In this document: one piece after another, positions 59,472 to 64,000 of the stretch
How the letters are laid out: every line of letters begins with the position of its first letter
Position numbering within the stretch: the first letter of the stretch is position 1
Source: Streptomyces lincolnensis
GTDB lineage: Bacteria; Actinomycetota; Actinomycetes; Streptomycetales; Streptomycetaceae
DNA: 64,000 bases
Assembly (NCBI RefSeq): GCF_001685355.1
Contig: NZ_CP016438.1
Span: forward strand, 4,092,001 to 4,156,000
Reading direction: 5' to 3'
Notes under the pieces: generated by a model
The model's input: the letters and a program-made list of their open reading frames with translations, nothing else
Databases searched by the model: none
What the model was told of the DNA's origin: nothing
Made by a program: the position numbers and the translations under genes

Positions 59472-59668
59472 GGACCCGCATGGCCCAGGCAAGGCAGTGG
59501 CAGAAGTCCAGCTTCTCCGACGGGAGCGACGGGGACACCTGCATAGAAGTGGCGGCAGCCACCCCCACCCTCCACCTCCGTGAGAGCGACACCCCGGACA
59601 CCGAACTCACCACCACCACCGAACCGTTGGCCCACCTGATACGCGCCCTGAAGTCAGGACTGGCGTAG
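59468..59668 (+). CDS. DUF397 protein
   Basis: 66 residues. Typical DUF397 motif: [21 protein letters not shown]. Such small proteins pair with an upstream XRE/DUF5753 regulator and are thought to modulate it. The GTG at 59468 overlaps the XRE stop (GTGA); an ATG at 59480 with AGGA 5 bases upstream gives 62 residues and is equally plausible. Its 3' end overlaps the convergent hutI by 15 bases. Confidence 0.85.
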   Translation: MRTRMAQARQWQKSSFSDGSDGDTCIEVAAATPTLHLRESDTPDTELTTTTEPLAHLIRALKSGLA

Positions 59669-60868
59669 TCCCCGCCGCCACACGTCCGCGACCAGCGGAA
59701 CCCCCGGCCGGTAGGCCAGATGCACGTGGCTCGGTGCGTCCAGCAGGATCAGGTCGGCGTACGCGCCCGGCGTGAGACGGCCGACGTCCTCGCGGCGGAG
59801 TGCCGCCGCGCCGCCCGCCGTGGCCGACCACACCGCCTCGTCCGGGGTCATGCCCATGTCGCGGACGGCGAGGGCGATGCAGAAGGGGACGGAGGAGGTG
59901 AAGGACGAGCCCGGGTTGCAGTCCGTGGACAGGGCGATCGTGACGCCGGCGTCGAGGAGGCGGCGGGCGTCGGGCCACGCGGCCCGTGTGGAGAATTCCG
60001 CGCCGGGGAGCAGCGTGGCGACCGTACGGCTGCCGGCCAGCGCGTCCACGTCGGCGTCCGTCAGGTGTGTGCAGTGGTCGGCGCTGGCGGCGTCCACTTC
60101 CACCGCGAGCTGGACACCCGGACCGTAGGACAGCTGGTTGGCGTGGATGCGGGGGTGCAGGCCCTTCGCCTTGCCGGCGGTGAGGATCGCGCGGGCCTGG
60201 TCGCCGTCGAAGGCGCCCTTCTCGCAGAAGACGTCGATCCAACGGGCGTACGGGGCGCAGGCGTCGAGCATCTCACCGGTGACGAGGGAGACGTAGGCGG
60301 CGGGGTCGTCGGCGTGGTCCGGCGACACGATGTGGGCGCCGAGGTAGGTGACCTCGTCGGTGTGGGCGGCGGCGATGCGCAGGGCCCGGGACTCGTCGGC
60401 GACGGTCAGGCCGTAGCCGGACTTGGTCTCCATCGTGGTGGTGCCCTGGCGCAGCGCCTCGCTGAGGTAGCGGGTGAGGTTGGCCTCAAGGCTCTCGTCG
60501 CTCGCCGCCCGCGTCGCCGCGACGGTCGTACGGATGCCGCCCGCGCTGTAGGGGCGCCCCGACATGCGGGCGTTGAACTCCTGGGTGCGGTCGCCCGCGA
60601 AGACGAGGTGGGAGTGGGAGTCGACGAAGCCGGGGAGGACCGCCCGGCCGTCCGCGTCGACCCGATTGTCAGTGGCGGGTGCTTTGCTTTGATCACCGGT
60701 CCACACGACGCGGTCGCCCTCGATGACGACGGCCGCGTCCTGGATCAGTCCGAGGGGGGATCCGTCACCGGAGGAGGGGTCGTTGGTGACCAGGGCGGCG
60801 ATGTTGGTGATGAGCGTGCTCGCGGTGCTCGCGGAGTGGGCGGGGCTGACGGTCGTCGCGTTGCTCAT
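59654..60868 (-). CDS. hutI: imidazolonepropionase
   Basis: 404 residues. Hydrolyses 4-imidazolone-5-propionate to N-formimidoyl-L-glutamate, the third step of histidine breakdown. Amidohydrolase features: [19 protein letters not shown] (HxH metal pair), [33 protein letters not shown], and [10 protein letters not shown] with the metal Asp. ATG at 60868. A gap of 95 bases separates it from hutF upstream, probably within one operon. Confidence 0.94.
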   Translation of the reverse strand: MSNATTVSPAHSASTASTLITNIAALVTNDPSSGDGSPLGLIQDAAVVIEGDRVVWTGDQSKAPATDNRVDADGRAVLPGFVDSHSHLVFAGDRTQEFNARMSGRPYSAGGIRTTVAATRAASDESLEANLTRYLSEALRQGTTTMETKSGYGLTVADESRALRIAAAHTDEVTYLGAHIVSPDHADDPAAYVSLVTGEMLDACAPYARWIDVFCEKGAFDGDQARAILTAGKAKGLHPRIHANQLSYGPGVQLAVEVDAASADHCTHLTDADVDALAGSRTVATLLPGAEFSTRAAWPDARRLLDAGVTIALSTDCNPGSSFTSSVPFCIALAVRDMGMTPDEAVWSATAGGAAALRREDVGRLTPGAYADLILLDAPSHVHLAYRPGVPLVADVWRRGLRQS

Positions 60869-60963
60869 GGCGTCCTCGGTGGCCTGGGCGGCGGTGGGGT
60901 CGGGTCCGGGGGCAGAGGGGGAGACGGAAGCGGAGGCGGGTCGCGCGGGCGGGCTGCCCGGGA

Positions 60964-62301
60964 TCATCCGCGCAGGGCGGAGATGGCGTCCGCGAGGGCT
61001 TTCGGCACATCCGGTACGAGGGCGTGCGCCCCGTCCCGTACGACGTGCCGACCTCCCACCACCGTGTGCGACACGTCTGCTGCCGACGCGGCGAATACGG
61101 CCGTCTCGGCCCCGAGCCGCGGAAGCGGCCCTGCCGTCCTGACCGAGTCGAGCGCGACGGTGGTGAAGTCGGCGAGCGCGCCCGCCTCCAGGGTGCCCGC
61201 GCCGTCCCAGCCGAGGGCCGCGTGGCCGTCGGCGGAGGCCGCCCGCAGCAGGGCCGCCGCCGTCCAGTGACCTCGGGTACGGGTGCGCAGCCGCTCGTTG
61301 AGCTCCATGGCGCGCGCCTCTTCGAGCAGGTCGATGACGGCGTGGCTGTCGGAGCCGAGGGAGAGTGGTGAGCCCGCCTTCTGGAGGTCGGCGGCGGGGC
61401 CGATGCCGTCCGCCAGGTCCCGCTCGGTGGTCGGGCACATGCAGGTGCCGGTGCCGGAGCCGCCGATCAGGGCGATGTCCTCGTCGGTGAGGTGGGTGTT
61501 GTGCACGCCGGTGGTGCGCGGGCCCAGGACCCCGTGCTCGGCGAGGAGCTGTGTCGGGGTGCGGCCGTGGGCCTGACGGCAGGCGTCGTTCTCGGCGGTC
61601 TGCTCGGACAGGTGCACATGGAGCGGGGCCCGCCGCTCCTCGGCCCAGCCGGCGACGGTCGCCAACTGCTCGGCGGGCACGGCCCGTACGGAGTGGACGG
61701 CGGCACCGATCCGCGCGTGATCCCGTTCCTTGAGAACTGAACAGCGTTCGGCCCAGGCGTCCGCGCTGCCGTCGGAGAAGCGGAGCTGGTGGCTGGTGGG
61801 CGGCTGTCCGAAGCCGGAGGAGAGATAGGCGGTGTCGAGGAGGGTGATGCGGACACCGGCGTCGGCGGCGGCCGCGATGAGGGCCTCGCCCATCGCGTTG
61901 GGGTCGGAGTACCGGGTGCCGCCCGGGGCGTGGTGCACGTAGTGGAACTCGCCGACGGCGGTGATGCCGGCCAGCGCCATCTCCGCGTACACCGCCCTGG
62001 CGAGCGCGTGGTAGGTGTCCGGGGTGAGCCGGTCCGCCGTGGTGTACATGACCTCGCGCCAGGTCCAGAAGGTGCCGGAGCCGACCTGGACGGTGGAGCG
62101 CAGGGCGCGGTGGAAGGCGTGGCTGTGGGCGTTCGCCAGGCCGGGGAGGGTCAGGCCGCGGAGGATCTCGGCGCCGGGGGGCGGCGTCTCCGCTCCCGTG
62201 CGGACGGCAGTGATGCGGCCGTCCGCGGTCTCCACCGCGACTCCCGGCTCGACATGGGTGTCGAGCCAGGCGTGCTCCAGCCAGTAGGTCTTCGGGGTCA
62301 C
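60964..62301 (-). CDS. hutF: formimidoylglutamate deiminase
   Basis: 445 residues. Converts N-formimidoyl-L-glutamate to N-formyl-L-glutamate and ammonia. Amidohydrolase motifs: [18 protein letters not shown] (HxH), [37 protein letters not shown] and [14 protein letters not shown] with the metal Asp. GTG at 62301 overlaps the upstream M20 stop (GTGA); a GTG at 62307 is possible. Its presence means the two-step formylglutamate route is used. Confidence 0.93.
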   Translation of the reverse strand: MTPKTYWLEHAWLDTHVEPGVAVETADGRITAVRTGAETPPPGAEILRGLTLPGLANAHSHAFHRALRSTVQVGSGTFWTWREVMYTTADRLTPDTYHALARAVYAEMALAGITAVGEFHYVHHAPGGTRYSDPNAMGEALIAAAADAGVRITLLDTAYLSSGFGQPPTSHQLRFSDGSADAWAERCSVLKERDHARIGAAVHSVRAVPAEQLATVAGWAEERRAPLHVHLSEQTAENDACRQAHGRTPTQLLAEHGVLGPRTTGVHNTHLTDEDIALIGGSGTGTCMCPTTERDLADGIGPAADLQKAGSPLSLGSDSHAVIDLLEEARAMELNERLRTRTRGHWTAAALLRAASADGHAALGWDGAGTLEAGALADFTTVALDSVRTAGPLPRLGAETAVFAASAADVSHTVVGGRHVVRDGAHALVPDVPKALADAISALRG

Positions 62302-63515
62302 CTGCACGCCAGTCCTTCCAGTACGTCGGCGAGGGCGAGCACCCCGGCCACGCAGTCGTCCTCGGCCGCGAACTCGGCCGGGGAGTGCGAGACGCCGGTG
62401 GGGTTGCGCACGAACAGCATGGCGGTCGGGACGCTCCCGGACAGGATCCCGGCGTCGTGTCCGGCGCCGGTGCCGAGCACGGGCACCTTCAGGTCGGTGT
62501 CGGTCCCGAGGATGCGGGCGAGTTCGTCGCGCAGGGCGTGGTCGAACTCGACGACGGGGGTGAAGGACTCCCGGACGATGTCGAGGTCGATCCCGTGGGC
62601 GTCGGCGTAGCCGCGGGCGGCCTTCTCGATGCCGCCGAGGACGGCGTCGAGGCTCTCCTGGTCGGCGGCCCGGGAGTCGAGCCAGCCGCGTACCAGGGAG
62701 GGGATGGCGTTGACGCCGTTGGGCTCGACGGCGATCTTGCCGAAGGTGGCGACGGCACCGGCGAGTTCCGCCTCCCGGCGGGCGGCGAGCACGGTCTCGG
62801 CGTACGACAGCATCGGGTCGCGCCGGTCCACCAGCCGGGTGGTGCCCGCGTGGTTGGCCTCGCCGCGGAAGTCGAACCGCCAGCGCCCGTGCGGCCAGAT
62901 GGCGCTGGCGATGCCGACCCGGTCGCCGGACAGGTCCAGCGCCCGCCCCTGCTCGACGTGCAGTTCGACGAAGGCGCCGATGCGGGCGAGCCGCTCGGGG
63001 TCGGGCCCAAGGGTGTCCGGGTCGTAGCCGGCGGCCCGCATGGCCTGCGGGAGGGTGGTCCCCCCGCCGTCGGTCAGCTTGTGCGCCTGCTCGACGGTGA
63101 GCTGTCCGGCGGCGAGCCGTGAGCCGACACAGGCGAGTCCGAAGCGGGCACCCTCCTCGTCGCCGAAGTTGACGATGGCGAGCGGCTTGGTGAACTCCGC
63201 TCCCCTGGCGCGCAGTTCGTCCAGGGCGGCGAAGGAGGACACGACCCCGAGGGGCCCGTCGAAGGCCCCGCCGTCGGGCACGGAGTCGAGGTGCGACCCC
63301 GTGACGACGGCGTCCCCGGCTGCGGGATCGCCGAGCCAGGCCCACTGGTTGCCGTTGCGGTCCACCTCGTGGGTGAGCCCGCGGGTCTCGGCCTGCTCCT
63401 TGAACCAGGCCCGGCATTCGAGGTCGGCGCCGGTCCAGGCGTAGCGGCGGTAGCCGCCGGAGGTGGAGCTGCGGCCCAGCGGCAGCAGCTCCGCCCACAT
63501 GCTGTGGAAGGTCAC
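62298..63515 (-). CDS. M20 family amidohydrolase (allantoate amidohydrolase/hydantoinase-carbamoylase type) in hut operon
   Basis: 405 residues. Binuclear-zinc M20 fold: [20 protein letters not shown] (metal His and Asp), [13 protein letters not shown] (catalytic and metal Glu), [13 protein letters not shown], and [13 protein letters not shown] (dimer-domain His), ending [13 protein letters not shown]. Family members hydrolyse N-carbamoyl or ureido acids. Between hutU and hutF, coupled to both by GTGA overlaps, it fits hydrolysis of N-formyl-L-glutamate to glutamate and formate in place of HutG. That role is inference. GTG at 63515. Confidence 0.85.
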   Translation of the reverse strand: MTFHSMWAELLPLGRSSTSGGYRRYAWTGADLECRAWFKEQAETRGLTHEVDRNGNQWAWLGDPAAGDAVVTGSHLDSVPDGGAFDGPLGVVSSFAALDELRARGAEFTKPLAIVNFGDEEGARFGLACVGSRLAAGQLTVEQAHKLTDGGGTTLPQAMRAAGYDPDTLGPDPERLARIGAFVELHVEQGRALDLSGDRVGIASAIWPHGRWRFDFRGEANHAGTTRLVDRRDPMLSYAETVLAARREAELAGAVATFGKIAVEPNGVNAIPSLVRGWLDSRAADQESLDAVLGGIEKAARGYADAHGIDLDIVRESFTPVVEFDHALRDELARILGTDTDLKVPVLGTGAGHDAGILSGSVPTAMLFVRNPTGVSHSPAEFAAEDDCVAGVLALADVLEGLACR

Positions 63516-64000
63516 GCGTCGTCACCTTCACGCATCGGGACGCGCACGCCCCGCTCGTCGGCGACGGACTTGGCGATGTCGTACCCCGCGTCGACGTGGC
63601 GGATGACGCCCATGCCGGGGTCGTTGGTCAGCACCCGGCGGATCTTCTCGCCGCCCAGCTTGGTGCCGTCGGCCACCGTGACCTGTCCGGCGTGGATGGA
63701 CCGGCCCATGCCGACGCCGCCGCCGTGGTGGAGGGAGACCCAGGAGGCGCCCGAGGCCACGTTGACCATGGCGTTCAGCAGCGGCCAGTCGGCGATCGCG
63801 TCGGATCCGTCGAGCATGGCCTCGGTCTCGCGGTAGGGGGAGGCCACCGACCCGCTGTCCAGGTGGTCGCGGCCGATCGCGAGGGGGGCGGCCAGCTCGC
63901 CGGAGGCGACCATGTCGTTGAACCGCTCGCCGGCCTTGTCCCGCTCGCCGTAGCCGAGCCAGCAGATGCGGGCGGGCAGGCCCTGGAAGTGGACGCGTTC
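63512..64000 (-). CDS. hutU: urocanate hydratase, C-terminal part (5' end outside window)
   Basis: The last 162 residues of urocanase, which hydrates urocanate to imidazolonepropionate using bound NAD. Diagnostic stretches are [88 protein letters not shown] and [21 protein letters not shown]. Its stop overlaps the M20 gene start by 4 bases. First visible gene of the hut operon. Confidence 0.95.
   Translation of the reverse strand, partial: ERVHFQGLPARICWLGYGERDKAGERFNDMVASGELAAPLAIGRDHLDSGSVASPYRETEAMLDGSDAIADWPLLNAMVNVASGASWVSLHHGGGVGMGRSIHAGQVTVADGTKLGGEKIRRVLTNDPGMGVIRHVDAGYDIAKSVADERGVRVPMREGDDA

Noticed and set aside
60964..63531. An 855-residue fusion of the M20 and HutF regions
   Set aside because: Only the HutF part is real in that frame; the M20 protein is encoded in another frame with its own GTG and a GTGA overlap.
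1..64000. tRNA, rRNA, integrase, transposase or attachment site
   Set aside because: None recognised by reading both strands; conserved gene order looks like core chromosome, not an island.

Overview
The window is very GC-rich actinobacterial DNA with strong G/C bias at third codon positions. WhiB, DUF397, DUF5719, DUF3499, an F420 pathway, six LytR-CpsA-Psr (LCP) genes and a SigF/SigB-type partner-switching module together point to a Streptomyces chromosome. From memory (not checked), the gene order resembles the S. coelicolor core region around SCO3028-SCO3073 (whiB ~SCO3034, dipeptidase SCO3058, sigI ~SCO3068, hut genes after it). I see no tRNA, rRNA, CRISPR array, integrase, transposase or phage gene.

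Layout. 1-1.0 kb: 3' part of an L-lactate permease gene with a compound palindrome upstream. 1.2-9.3 kb: DUF3499 protein, a zincin-like protein with a damaged HExxH motif, DUF5719 protein translationally coupled to a giant glycosyltransferase, whiB with a readable promoter, and a cysteine dioxygenase. 9.3-11.6 kb: fbiA-fbiB for coenzyme F420. 11.7-13.1 kb: an AlkA-type DNA glycosylase followed by hairpins and a 66-bp tandem repeat. 13.3-29.3 kb: an envelope region with an NDP-sugar pyrophosphorylase, an N-acetylmuramoyl-L-alanine amidase/PGRP, a TIGR03089 protein, six LCP ligases and a second GT2 glycosyltransferase. 29-34 kb: HAD phosphatase, CbrC-like protein, Cys-rich copper-storage-like protein, acyl-CoA dehydrogenase and UDP-glucose dehydrogenase.

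34.1-38.5 kb is a tight five-gene operon: Pro-rich exported protein, CopC-CopD fusion, two cupredoxins and a YceI-like protein. It looks like an extracytoplasmic copper or electron-transfer system. 38.5-43.1 kb: CGNR regulator divergent from two VOC proteins, then two membrane-dipeptidase paralogues flanking an orphan response regulator; one paralogue has lost every metal ligand. 43.1-47.6 kb: purK-purE, GtrA, and a histidine kinase/response regulator pair. 47.9-52.8 kb: POT peptide transporter and three exported proteins, two of which share a new-looking domain and carry different sortase signals (LAATG and LPQTG). 53.0-55.3 kb: anti-sigma kinase, anti-anti-sigma factor and sigma factor (prsI/arsI/sigI type). 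55.6-59.7 kb: a membrane protein joining sigma-like regions, a ZAS zinc motif and an outer ricin lectin domain; a PD-(D/E)XK-like protein with an ATPase; and an XRE/DUF397 pair. 59.65 kb to the end: histidine utilisation genes hutU (partial)-M20 amidohydrolase-hutF-hutI.

The strongest candidates for undescribed biology are the sigma-like/ZAS/ricin fusion, the copper operon with a duplicated His-rich domain, the pseudo-dipeptidase beside an active one, the sortase-anchored pair, and an M20 enzyme where hutG would be expected. Start codons are often GTG or TTG and were chosen by Shine-Dalgarno position, overlap with the upstream stop, and where family homology begins.
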